Shown here in pieces: positions 27,320 through 40,201 of a DNA stretch of 64,000 bases. A program made the position numbers and the translations under genes. Source of the DNA: Trichoplax adhaerens. Lineage: Eukaryota > Placozoa > Uniplacotomia > Trichoplacea > Trichoplacidae. Every line of letters begins with the position of its first letter. Position 1 is the stretch's first letter. Where the stretch lies: NCBI RefSeq assembly GCF_000150275.1, contig NW_002060957.1, forward strand, positions 1,259,512 through 1,323,511, in the 5' to 3' direction. The notes under the pieces are model-generated. The model was given only the letters and a program-made list of their open reading frames with translations, ran no database searches and was not told the origin of the DNA.

Positions 27320-27745
27320 CTCGAGTTCGATGAGTCTATTGCAGTTCCATCTGTGAGTGATTCATTTATTAGTCCTGTCATAGCCAAGCTTCCTATTGCG
27401 TTTTTAAAGGCCGATATGCATAACATCCGATTAGAGTCAGCCCTAATATTATTCTTATGTGGTGTACACGCTCGTGTTTGATGAATCTTTTACAGATCTA
27501 TTTATAAGTAGACCACTTATTAGTCCTGCTATAATCAAACTTACTTTGGCATTTTTAGAGGCCAACATACATAATACCCATTTAGAGTGAGTCTTGATAT
27601 TAATTTTATTTGGTATACTCTTTTTCGATGAATCTATGACAATTCTTTCTGTGAGCAAATTACTTATTAATTCTATCGTAATGGAGCTTACGACGACATT
27701 TTTATAGGTCGATATACATACCGTCTATTTTAGAGTAAGTCAGTC
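27320..27745. repeat. Diverged tandem array, unit about 146-152 bp, three copies
   Basis: Copies begin at TTCGATGAGTCTAT (about 27326), TTTGATGAATCTTT (about 27478) and TTCGATGAATCTAT (about 27624). Each continues with TGTGAG(T/C)-type sequence, ATTAGTCCTG, GCATTTTTA-AGGCC and CATTTAGAGT. Minus-strand frames across it (27217-27426, 27455-27658) give two similar peptides because of the duplication; no known domain. Confidence 0.8.
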
Positions 27746-28688
27746 TTGATGTTATTTTAACAAATATTTTTTGTTCTCCTTTTTGCTTTAATGCTGGTTT
27801 CTTAGTAGATTGTGGAGATAAAACGTTAAGGCATATTCTTGGACCTATATCATTTCTGTTTTCGAGTAGATTTAAGATCTATACTTTGAAACAAGCTTCA
27901 GGATTGTACTATCGTCAAAATACATAAAATCTATGCATGGATCTTATGCAGTGTAATTTTTTGGTCAAAATACTAGAATAGTAGGTGTAGCTGTCTACTG
28001 CTCGATCGTTACGACAATCACCATAACTAAACAATCTACTGTTGCTCGTTTTAATGCCAAATTGGATACGGGAAGTAGAAATGTAAATAGCTCAGGTCTA
28101 GTACTGAACAGACAATCATTACGGTGAACAGTTTTCCTATTTTACTCCACTATATAATTAAGATGGATTTCATTGGCTCAAAATCAGTCGCCAAATCAAT
28201 ACAAAATACAGATTCAGCTAGCTTGGTAGACTATTTTCCTAGTGAGAAAGTGTATTACAGAATAAAAGGCCACCAGAAGGGCTATAGAGTGTATGAAAGA
28301 TATACAGGATGATCTATCTCTAAAACAGAAAAGTAATTTTACAGTAATTAGCAGGTGTTGAGATATATTAGAACGCTTATTGATGAGTGGAAATTCTTCA
28401 TATAGAATACGGCCTTCACTTGTAGAGTAAGTTAGAGGGGAAGTTACTTTGATCTCGAATACGCGTACAATTTCAAAAATATTGCCCAGTATCCATCATT
28501 AACCAAGTTATTCCTTCCGCACCGGTAGTTGATTCATGTCTTGACCATCTGATTAAGCACGTATTGATAGTTTTGTGGGAGATCATTTTAGACGTCTTCT
28601 TTCAGATGACAGATTCACGCTTTTAATTTCATTCAGCCTTTTCTATCATCCGTCTTGGTTTTCTCTGCCAGCACATTGATATCATTTC

Positions 28689-28735
28689 TCATTTCCTACT
28701 TTATTATCTAGGCTAAAAATAAGAGTAGGAAATGA
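28689..28735. repeat. Inverted repeat with 12-bp perfect arms
   Basis: TCATTTCCTACT at 28689-28700 is exactly complementary to 28724-28735, and the inner TTATT/AATAA can extend the stem. It is an isolated hairpin with no flanking duplication noticed. Confidence 0.7.
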
Positions 28736-31700
28736 TACTAACTAAGTTCTATATCTTTGGGAGTAGATAGCTGCTATTCATTATCTCTTAGGATTCCTCA
28801 TTTAGTACTTATTCAGTTGATTAAAATATCTTTTTGTTCATTAATATCCCGACTAATTTCATATATAAAAGATAATGAATAGGATTGGAAAGAAAAATCG
28901 AACAGCTGGCAGGGCTATATTTTATAGTAAAAATAGATCACACGATTGCTCCCAAAATAGTAATGACTCCAGTTGACAATATTTTTAAACAGATGAAGAC
29001 AATAGCAAGTTATTTTTACATCCTGCCTGATTGAATATTGCTATTGAAAGAAGTTACTAGACATCAGGTTTGAGAAGTTACATACTGAAAAGGAATAATC
29101 ATAAATACGCAATTAGCTTTCTTAATGCTATATTTTGATTAAACGATTGTATCAACGGCACATAACCCTTTACTGATACATAAAGACTGGAACAAGCTGT
29201 AATTACTAAATATTCGCTTGAATACTCTTTATTTTTGACATTTACGGCACATTTTCCAGTTGCTCATGCCTGTAAGCGCATGGATAACGTTAACCATGTT
29301 GTAAGTTGATGATAGTATACGCGTATATGTAAATAAATGGATTTCTATCTATTAGAATGGCTAAGCGATAGTTTAATAAAATGAAATAGCTTATCCTAAT
29401 TCACCTGCTAATTTTTTTGGTGAATGGTTTCAATGTATAAAAACTTGATTAGCGGTTGCTCTATGCTTTCTCTGTCGATTATATTTAAGGTTTTGTTTTA
29501 CGTAATCGCGTATCCTAATGCTCTATACTTTATCTTATATTATTATCCTGACATCCTTCATTTCTTCTCACTTTGTAAAGAAATACATCAACTTGAAGTC
29601 ATATATGTCTAAAATTACTGGTATTCTGTATCGCTACATTACGATATTTTGATACGTATTCGTTGCCAAAAAAGTGGTACGGTGATGAGCCAAATAAATA
29701 AATTAAGGCTGTAATGAGTATATTTTTTTTTGTATGACGGTTAGCCATGCTTTAAATGTACCGCTATCTACCCAACTTCGATCCTCTTTAAATTCTTTTT
29801 CCCGTCGTTGATGTATTTACACGTTTGAATAGTAATTTACAGGTCGATCATGTATTCCATGCTCATATCATGTACGTTATATTATGTTTTTCATAAGTTC
29901 TGCAAAAGGTAAGAAAATGCTTAAGCAAAGCATTAGAATATCCTTGAGTAGTAAGTTTGTATCAATTTTAAATTTCTTCTATTCGAGATACCGATACTAA
30001 AACGAATCAACAATAGGACTAATGTGTTGACTTAATCTTTCGACGTAAGCAAAATATTCCATGACAGTATTGGTTACTATTTTAAACTGTAACTACTATT
30101 ATTATCACGTTGCTAATGCTGGGTTTTCTAGCTTGTTATGGGTAATAAGTGGATTATACGCAGTTCTAATCGGGTTTAGTGATGGTCTATCACTTTGTGT
30201 AATGATTTCTGTTATTAAAACAATATCTGAAAGATTTTAACCAAGTGCCAATGTGTAACCAAGATTGGCTCCATAAATTCCTTACCAAGACTAAAAAGTC
30301 TTCCTTACGAGTAGCTATAGCTATTTCTACCGTATATCAGTTATTTTAATCACTAATATGTAGCCGTCTAGTGGAATTTTCATATCTCATTGCGATATAG
30401 TGTCGCCAAAACCTTATAAGCAAAAGCAGAAGTTCCTGTAAAACTTCACTTTACCAATGACATCAAATTGGTTCTATTAATAATATAAACGAATAACTAA
30501 CACTGCACGTCTTCTTACCATCTAATAATACTAAACTTAAGCTAATTTAAGAGTTGCATTGAGTAGTGCACGTATGGTTGTGACAGTGTTATATACTGTA
30601 TCAGAGTAGAAATATTCATGTTAGATAATTTTTTTTAGCCTATCCTCATTTAGTTAATTTCTAATTTGGATATATTGTGTTTTAATATAACACTGGCTTA
30701 ATGTGACAGTGACATATATACATATACTGAAATTAATAGTTACATTAAGGAATGCGAATTATCTACTTACAGTTCTAATCATTGTGATTGTAACTTATAG
30801 TAGATTGTAAATTATCTTGGAAATGTTCCGTGATAGGAAATGTCGCAATCTGATTATTCTGTATTAGGCATTAGATGTCTATGATCGTAGATACAATTGT
30901 TTGCATTAGGGAGCAGTAGCTAAAATTAGTATCTAATTCAGTGAATGATTCCAAAGTGTATCGTACTAACTATTGCAGAAGAGTATATAAACGCAATATA
31001 TCGTGTAATAACGTTAATTCTTAAAGTTAGTATTTAACGTATAATACGAGGCGTCTAGTCTTTGCGTAGTCTGCTAGTAAAGCAAAAGTGTTCCTGATAG
31101 TGCAGATATCGTTCCTTGATATGTGGCTCAAGGAATTGGCATATTGATCGTACTTTACGTTATCTGGTTACGAAGCTGTTTGTGATAATGGTATACTTTT
31201 ATAACCGAGAGTTTATCCTCGATCTTTATTATACGGTAGCTTTCAAATAGTGATCACAAATCAGCTTTAATCAGTCGAAATTTTTCTAAATTTTTTTTTG
31301 TAATTTGGAACCACCATCGTTAATCACATGTTGCCATATTTCCTTTGAAAGGAAAGATCGGTAAGAATATTGCATTCGATTTCATTTCAAGTTGAAATGA
31401 TTGAAACAGAGTTAATTTACTAACAGTTAAAGCGCTAGTATAGCAATAGTACAACATCTTGGGGCGATAAAGAACACCGATTTGAAATCTGTTATTCTTA
31501 TTTAGAGCAGCCATTGTGCAACCATTGACTAAAGAAAGGTTTATGTTGATACAAATAATAAATTAGCGGGTCTCATTCAAATACTTCTTCATTAATTAGG
31601 TAGTTTTTCTTTAAGATTTCGCTACAGATGCGTAATCTCTTTTGTTTCTCTGTTGTCCAAATTAGAATAGTGCGAATCTCCATTAGTAATCATTGCGGGC

Positions 31701-32517
31701 ATTTCTTCAGTTTAATAATAAGTGCACTGTCTATTCTAATATTTTTTTGATATCATTTTACAAAGCACAGTCAAAAGTCTAGACAACTGGCCGTGTGAGA
31801 TTTTATTAATTTCCTATTTTGTACACTGACAGCAGGCATTATGTAAGATAATAAAATTATCCATGTGCCTTGTATTGAATGAGATCTTGCAATGTGCTAG
31901 GGTAGTATAAAGGAACAAACACTGCATATAAATTTTATAATTAAGTACGGTATTATGCGATAAAGAATGATCAGAAAATGAACATTCATGTTATTGACTT
32001 TTAGAAATTTGCTTAATGATAATACTCCATAATTTACAATGCAACAGAGAACCAATACTCTTTCTAGTTATAATAATTCTTATTTGGCCCAATATCTTCT
32101 GATTCCATTTTTATTTATACTTTATTATATTGTCACACTTTATAGAGAAGGAAATTTTAGAATAGCTTCCATTCACAATTGTTATATGATGAGATGCGGT
32201 TTTCACACGTAGGATTCGATGTTGAAACTCCTAGTTGATTATAGTAACAATGGCTTACTTACGATGCCCATTTGATAATTTTTATGCTAAGTAAGGCATT
32301 AAATACTAACAAATGTAATGCTCTCAACACTATTTGTAATCTTTAGCCATTTTTAATGTAATCAGTAAGGGAATCCTCTTCATCTTATCGTCTTGCATAA
32401 CTATTATAATTTATATAAAATGTAGCTGTAATCTGCTTATGACTATCGAATCAATTTTATATGAATGATACTTTTCTAAATTCATGTTATTCTACCTTAT
32501 TAGTATAAACAGATCAG

Positions 32518-35500
32518 ATGCCGAATCTATTTAAGTGGATGACTAGGTCAGCAACTCGCAGTAAAAGCCAGCAGCATTCCTTCGTGGAACAAATTGCTGA
32601 AAAATTTAATGGAGTTCGTAAGTATTGCGTGCTTATCTCTAGTAAAAGTTAGTTCTATTCTGTATTGATCTAAAAGATGATGTCTTATTATGTAAATGTT
32701 ATGATAAGTAGTGTAAGATTATTTTATGGAAAAATGAATCTTTCCTTTATAAATATTGTAATCAATTCATACTTTTCGAAAATATTTTGTCGGGATGGTT
32801 TGTATTTCGTAAATTAATTTTATCCGTGTATGTGTGTAATGTATTTAATAGTTCATTGGCACTATTAATCTTTGTGTAATATTGATTAGTGCAACTTACC
32901 CTTTACTGCATGCAATGAAGTGTTATATGGACTAGGCTACGCTAGTTTTATATTACATTATTTTGTGTAGACTCATACCAATATCACAAATCTCACTCTA
33001 AAGTATTCTAAATTAAACTAGCAATTAATCATATGTGATAAGATAAATTGTACCCTAGATTCCTAAAATTACTAAATCAATAATATTAAAATCGCAGTTT
33101 TGGGTATAAATTATATCTTTCTACGGCATGCAGAACATAACTTAAAAAATCCACTACGACAGATCTGTAAATTAAATTAGAACCTGCATTGAAACGTTTC
33201 GGGTACATAAAGTATTCGATAATAAAGCAACATAACTGCTGATTTATTTTATGATTAAAAATTCGCTACCAGATTTATCATAATTGAAGCATGAATACTA
33301 TACTAATATATCGCCTAAATTGCAATCTTATATAATTTTTAACAAAAAAATATTCCTGGCAGATATCGTTCGATTCTGACCCTAGTACAGTAGTCAAATT
33401 CACAATATCCTTAACCTTCATAACAGATTTATGTTATTTTGCATTATTTGACGTATAAAGTAAGAATATTCAATTTTGCAAGTTTTACAACGCAGGAGTT
33501 TTCATTGCATAATATGATCGTAATTGGAGCTCTATTAACATTGCAATTGTGTTGGCATTGCAGACAGTAACTTCGTATTGGGAAGTACTAAAGAAAATAA
33601 TCCAATTGTCTACTGTACGGATGGATTCTGTGAATTAACTCAATATAATCCGCAAGAAATCATTCGACGAAATGGAAATTGCAATTTTCTGTATGGGGTT
33701 AAAACTCCACAGGATCATATTGACGCAATCCGGACAGCACTGGACGAACAGACTGAATTTCAAGTTAAAACTATCTTTTATAAAAAGGACGGTATGTTTC
33801 TATTTCTTTATGGCAGGGTGGTAATGATATCATAAGCATGGAAATTCAACTCTGCATTAATGATTTGATAAGTGTAAACAACTTTCATTCTAGGATCGCC
33901 ATTCGACTGTTTATTCGATATTTTACCTATTAAGAACGATGATGATAAAGTAGTCATGTTTGTTGCCTCTCATAAAGATTTATTAAATCAATCATTTGAT
34001 GAATCAGGTAGGAAAGAGTATATCTATATGCTAAATGCATTTAAGATAATTAGAATTAGATTGTGCCAAATAAATAGGAACATTTCTCAGATTAATAGCG
34101 TGATTTTATTTTACAGTAAATGGCACTCTGTAGCATTTTAAAGCATTTTATAATAAAGCGCATAAAATATTCCGGTTAATTACGATATCTTATTATTTTC
34201 CTATAAAATACTAGATGGAGAGCTAAATAAGAATAATAGAGAATCAAAGCGTACCGTTAGTACCCTACGTCGAAGAAACAGTCGGGCTGTCCTTTATCAC
34301 CTTTCTGAACAACTTTCATTTAATGGACAGACTAAAACGGAAACGGATAAAATAACTGAAGTAAGGCTTAATGTTTGATGATTATCTTCACTTTTAAGTT
34401 GGATAACCCATATGCAACAATGCTATATTTTTAATAATATCTGATAATGTAAAATAGAAGATTAAGAAATAAAAATGAATGGTGAATCTTACACATTCCC
34501 AACAATTCGGAGATGGCAAATTTTAAGTATTTTCTTTGTTATCTTTCATTAGAGACTAGTTTTAACCGCGAAGAATGCTAATGATGTAAAAGTTAAGCAC
34601 GTTCAAAGGCCTATTTTCCTAATACTACATTATAGTCGATTAAAATTAGCTTGGGACTGGAGTATCATCGCCTTGACATTTTTTATTGCAATTATGGTTC
34701 CGCTTTTCGTCGCATTTAAAATCTATAGTTTACCGGTAGTCATCCTACCTCAAATATGCTTCATTATAGATATTCTACTTAATTTTCGAACTACTTATAT
34801 CGATAGTCATGGCCATATTGTATATCAAAGTAAAAGAATAGCCGCTAATTATATGAAAACTTGGCTCATTATCGATCTTACGGCCTCTATCCCGTTAGAA
34901 CTTATTATCGACTACGAAAATGCATCGCTATCTCTTCCGGTGAGTGGCTGTATAGAGCAAATTGAGATAATTCATTAAAGATTTTATTACTGTTAATTAC
35001 CAAGCTTAGCCTGCACAAGTTCGACTCATAGTCTAGTAAAGGTCTAAAATGGCATTCAAATGTCAGTTATGCCATATCTTCCCAATCACATTAATAAAAT
35101 AGTATAGTCTATAGGCCTTTATATAGTATTTAAATCATTCACTGCGCTACATACGGTATTAGATTTGTCTCGATTTTGCTTTTTCAAATTGTATATTTTT
35201 TTGTCTAATTTTGAATCATTGTCTTGACAGATTCGATGCATAGCCTTATTGAAATTGCTTCGACTCCTCCATCTAATTCACTTTATGGCCTATTGCGATC
35301 GTAAATTCGAATATAACGCTGCAGTTTTAGCCTTGCTATTACTATCGTTTGCAACATTAGCTCATTGGCTTGCATGTATCTGGTATATTATTGGAAATCA
35401 AGAGCTTATGAATAATCAGCGCCTTGGTTGGTTATACGAGCTATCGTTATCGCTCAATGAACCGTATTATAACAGTACATCGGGTGGACCATCGCTGCAG

Positions 35501-38500
35501 GATAAATATGTTACCGCATTATATTTTACTTTAAGCAGTCTTACTACGGTGGGATTTGGCAATGTTTCTGGTAATACCACAGCGGAGAAAGTGTTTGCCG
35601 TCATAACTATGATTATTGGATGTAAGCTATTAGATTATCCCGTAGCAAATGTTCATCTTAGATGTTATGCTGATATTTTCGATATCAATTACGCTAATTT
35701 TTTCTTTCTTATTCATATAGCTTTGATGTATGCAGTAATATTTGGTAATGTAACTGCAATTATTCAGCGAATCTATTCAGCTAGATCGAAATTTCGATCG
35801 CGAATGTATGATATCCGGCAGTTTTGTCATGCTTATCATTTGCCAAAGCAGTTAAAATATCGCTTAGAGGACTTTACTTACACCGATTGGTCCGTCACTA
35901 ATGGCATTAACAAAGAAGAGGTAAAAATCGATTCGGCTTTTTATATACTTAGTTTTGAATTATGTGCTCTAAAATCGCTACATTCTGAAATACAGTATTT
36001 AATTTTGTTTATTTTTGTTTTTGGGTTGCTATCAGATAGATAGAATGATTAAGTAATTTTTTATTTTTGTATATCAATTTTTAAACGCACCAAAATTGAA
36101 TTATCTGCCAAGTTTTGCAGACGTAGAATTAATTTGATCCCATGTTCTATCAATTAGGTTTTAAAAACATTACCTGTTGAGCTGCAAACTGATATCTGCC
36201 AGTACTTACATCGAGAATTTCTTGGCTTGTCGCTTTTCCAATCAGTCAGCAATGGCTGTATGAGAAATCTTTCCAGCCGAATTCAAACAAGTTACTGTGC
36301 TCCAAGTGAGATTGTCATCTATGAAGGAGAGTTGTATCATCCTCTATATTTTGTCGCTAGTGGAACACTGCAGGTCTTTCGAAATGATGTTGTCGTAGCG
36401 ATATTAGGTACGTCAAATTATTCATGAATTGTGCCGACTTAAGCCTTTCGGTGAATCAAATTACCGTTTCACCTATCGTTGTCAATTAGCTATGGAATGT
36501 AAAAATTAACGATTCAGCTAAAAATATTGCTGTAGTACGTTAATTAAAGAGTGAAAGAGTATGATTGCTCTGCATTAATTTCTGCCATCTGTGTTCAGAT
36601 ATCGCTCCTTTAACTGTATATGGTTGTATACCTCAGGCTACAGTAATATTGACGTTGTATGAAATATGAGTTTTGATATACCGGCGTTATCAATAATAAC
36701 ATATTCACGGAAATTAATATTACCGTATTATATTTACAGCACGAATTCAGTCTTCAAATTTGATGCCAGTAGATGTAAGATTTTCACCTAGATGTACTGA
36801 GTGCATATTTGCAACATGTTTTACGAAATGAATCGGCTAGATTATGCTTTCCATCATATAGTGGTCATTCGATCGAAATCGGCCATTTATACATTTAAAT
36901 TAATGTTCATCAAGGCCGCATCGTAGATTGTATCTGAATTGTATAAGTTTTCGCCTTATTCTATTTCTTATTTGATTAATTAGGTCACGGTGATTTAATT
37001 GGGGAATTCCCACTTCAAAGTACAAGTTCCCATCTTCCAAAGTCTACTGGAACCGTTAAGGCCTTGACATATTGTGATTTACGCTACATTAATCATTTCG
37101 ATTTAAAACAAGTTACTGAATCCTATCCTGAACTTGGACAAGTGCTACAAAATGAGTGGAATTTGGCATATAATTTGGGAGAAGATGATGTACCGGTGAG
37201 CAAATATAAATAAATATGAATACCGAAATTGAATTACTAGCCTTGAAGATGCTGATCAGTTTGTGCTACCAAGTAATAGTATTTCAAGCTATAGCATGGA
37301 GTTGAGCTACAATGGATGATGTTCGTAGTTAAGATTGCAAGATGCACAGTTATCTATTCATGATAGATGTACATAATCCTTAGTAGAAGGATTAATTTAT
37401 GTCATAAGTTAGTACGAACCGAAAGTTCTCGTCACATTATTTTTCAAATATTTTGCCACTAGCATCTCAAAATCTCAAGCAAATAGACTATATATATCTT
37501 TTCTTATTCGATAAACTTCGTAACATTAATACTATCTTAGAGAGAGACAATATGCGAGTTATACAAGTACTATAATTCTATCCTCAAAAATTTTTGTAAG
37601 ATTTTCTCTATCCTTACCTAGACATTATAAATAGCTATAATGAAATTTCATCCGATATTTGCGTCAATTTTAAAGTCTTAACCCAAATATATACGTATTC
37701 TATGATGTTAACATGTTTGTAATTAGTTTCAAACGTTCATATATTATATTTTTTCCAATAAATGCTTTATACTAATAACTATCTTTGCGCAAATAGTTGA
37801 CCATACCTAAGCAATATAACAATAATGATCCAGATGATGGTCGCCGAATGCCTTCTACGCCTAGATCTGCAAGTTTTAAAAGAATGTCATGGAGAAAGAA
37901 AAAACAGTGGAGAAGTGTAGGTAGCATTGGGGAAGATTCCATGGTACAGCCAGCAGAGAAACATGATGATGGCTCTAGCGATGAAGGTAAGACATTGAAG
38001 TATGCCTATTTTTTCCAGAATGCAAAGACCTACGTATGTATCTGCATGGATAGGAAAGCAGTAGAAGCTACGATAAACACAATTTATTTTACGGCTTGCA
38101 TGTAGAATGAAATATTCTATTATCGTACGCTTATACCAATTGCTCTGCTTGGATGCCTATATTATCCATGCTATTTAATTTAATATTTTTAAATTAATAG
38201 AAGTGAATAAAAATAATTTAATTAGTCGAAAGCTATACCGTAGTAAAGTAGCACTAACATAATCGTATATATAAGATTGAATATCAATTGGCGGTAATAA
38301 TTTATTATGGTACTTAAGGAGCATTTATAAAATTAATTACACTTTTATAACTAGTTTCCTATTTACTCCGATCCTATCACCAGTTACGAGGTTACTGTAT
38401 CGTGATAGAAAGTTTAAATTCGATTGCATTTCTTAAATGATTTTATTCAAATGCTAACGCCATAGATACGAATTTTGATTGCATGTAGTGTTTGAGAAGA

Positions 38501-39273
38501 TATTAAATATTAAATTTTACTATCTAGATAATCACAACGAGAAAAATGCATCTGCTTCCATAAAAATTCGATCCAATCCTTTTGAACGCTTAAGCGCTCG
38601 TAGGAAGGACATTATCAAAGGTGGTCTTCGCTTTAATCGAAGTAAAGCTGCTAGCAAGCCCAAGTCTGTAACTAGTTCGCCTTTACTAGCTGGCAAAATG
38701 AAGAGAAGCGCCAGTTCGGTTGGTATCTCCAGTACCGATGATACCATATTATCAAGAGGAAGAGCTCGAAGACCTAGTGATCCGTATTTAATGCATCATT
38801 TGCATGAAGGAAATAATGGGAATAAATGTGCTATTAGTAAGTTTTCAATCTTAGCTGAATCAGATAATAACTTGCTCAGTGTCGAGCAACGATTTGAAGA
38901 TGCTATGCAATCATTAAAAGCACGCTCACACGGTGGATCGGGTGAGGAGCTAGAAAATAACGAGGTCGCCCTTTCATTCTCAGTTGGTCTATCCAATGGA
39001 GCAATAAACGGCCATGATAGTACTAATAATAGTATGGATAAGGAATGTAGGCTCAAAAAAACTACTAGTCAAGCAAGCTTGTCGGCCAAAGAAAAGCAAG
39101 AAATTCAAGGTGAAAATATGGAAACGATACAAGAACAACTTCTTGCTACTTGGGATACAGTTATTAAAATGAATGAAAAAATAAGTCTCATGTCGGATGA
39201 AATAATTTTAGTAGCGAAAGATATAAAGGATTTAAAGGACATAGTTTCTGCTGAGAAGCAGACCATACTATAG
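32518..39273 (+). CDS. KCNH: ELK-type KCNH voltage-gated K+ channel
   Basis: Eleven exons join in phase to 987 residues: 32518-32617, 33564-33791, 33894-34007, 34215-34360, 34553-34939, 35231-35621, 35721-35920, 36158-36407, 36984-37195, 37797-37986, 38528-39273. KCNH channels are plasma-membrane tetramers carrying voltage-gated K+ current. Order seen: N-terminal cap and PAS (about 1-147; HSNFVLG, VYCTDGFCELT, CNFLYG, PIKNDDDKVV), S1 (about 232-251), S2 (257-274), S3 (297-316), S4 (326-344), S5, pore with filter GFGN (433-436), S6 (LMYAVIFGNVTAI), C-linker, cyclic-nucleotide-binding homology domain (to about 676), then a basic Ser-rich tail ending in a probable coiled coil. NFLYG and SRAVLYHLS favour ELK (Kv12) over EAG or ERG. 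S4 is odd: after R327, K333 and R336 the next two gating positions are H339 and H342. Intron 6 (35622-35720) is 99 nt and stop-free. Confidence 0.94.
32618..33563 (+). other. KCNH intron 1
   Basis: Donor GTAAGTATT after codon 33 and acceptor GGCATTGCAG. About 950 bp of AT-rich DNA; no extra exon seen. The longest intron of this gene, and a reasonable place to look for an alternative N-terminal exon. Confidence 0.7.
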
Positions 39274-40201
39274 AATGATGTATAGTCCAACCTTGGATAT
39301 TTTTCTTCACTTTATCGATACTTGTAAATATAAACATAATAATGTTGGATTGATTTCAATTAACTGTGCATGCAACGCTTTGAATATATTCCTAAGCAAT
39401 CAGCTAATTGAGGTGGTACAGCGAATACCATTTGATTCTATATAAGATGATCGATAGCAATACGTACATGCCATATTTCTGATATGCACTAACTTTAATG
39501 ATTTTTATTTAAGTAGACCATGTTTGTTTGCCACATTTAGTTAATTTATAATCTTCATACTGACATTTCGATTTTTGATAATTTATCGGTCCTATTTTTC
39601 CAAACCTTAGTAAAATTCAACTTGTTCTGCACTACTGTATATATAAAGTAAACTAATTATTAATGATTGATTAACTTGGGATTGTAGGCAAGGGTATAAT
39701 ACACCCTCGATATATATTATGTAAAGGGTGGACAAACTTGCGACTTTCCTGAAAATGAATTAGAGATGATTAATAAAACTCTTTGTCGTCTATCACTGCT
39801 TGTTATACGTCATTTGCGAAAGCATAATATACTTGCTTAGTGCACAGAAAGTAGCTTTGAGTAATAGCGTTACTGATTCAAGTCAAACAATAGAAGTCGA
39901 CTCTCTACAGAAGATACCTGGTAATAGTCAACATGTTCTTCTTTTAATCTATTTAGAAATGCATAATGAATGCATATGCAGCGTAAGCTATTGGAGAATG
40001 CAGGATCCTTTATTGGTCAGCATAGTAAAAATTTTTTGACAAATAACGAAACGACCTTCCTGTCATCTTATTATATACATATATATATATATAGAACAGC
40101 TTCCCTTCTTAATCATTTAACTATCTCTGTGATCTTCCCATTGCAAGATGTAAATGTCCAAGAGTGATATCTAGCCTATGTACTTCAGTTCAGTAAAAAT
40201 T
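39274..40201. other. Tail-to-tail intergenic with unassigned coding potential
   Basis: Between the KCNH and ZC3H15 stops. AATAAA at 39772-39777 may serve KCNH; TTTATT near 40008 may serve ZC3H15. At about 39705-39840 (+) a frame containing CDFPENELEMINKTLCRLS and ending RKHNILA-stop looks protein-like, and shifted frames at 39850-40100 continue in similar style (QRKLLENAGSFIGQHSKN). I could not link them with good splice sites or name a family. They may be alternative 3' exons, a decayed gene or chance. An (AT)n run sits at 40079-40093. Confidence 0.3.

Larger units (their letters stand above)
9100..32517. other. 23-kb gene-poor AT-rich region with diverged arrays
   Basis: No ORF here carries a recognisable motif or a chain of phase-compatible exons. 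The longest (about 100-112 codons, near 22.2-22.5 and 24.0-24.3 kb) are low-complexity Ile/Leu/Tyr/Phe/Ser sequences expected from AT-rich DNA. The identifiable structure is a set of degenerate tandem arrays, listed separately, plus scattered AT microsatellites (for example near 22,320). A long noncoding transcript or distal regulatory DNA for the channel gene cannot be excluded from sequence alone. Confidence 0.65.
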
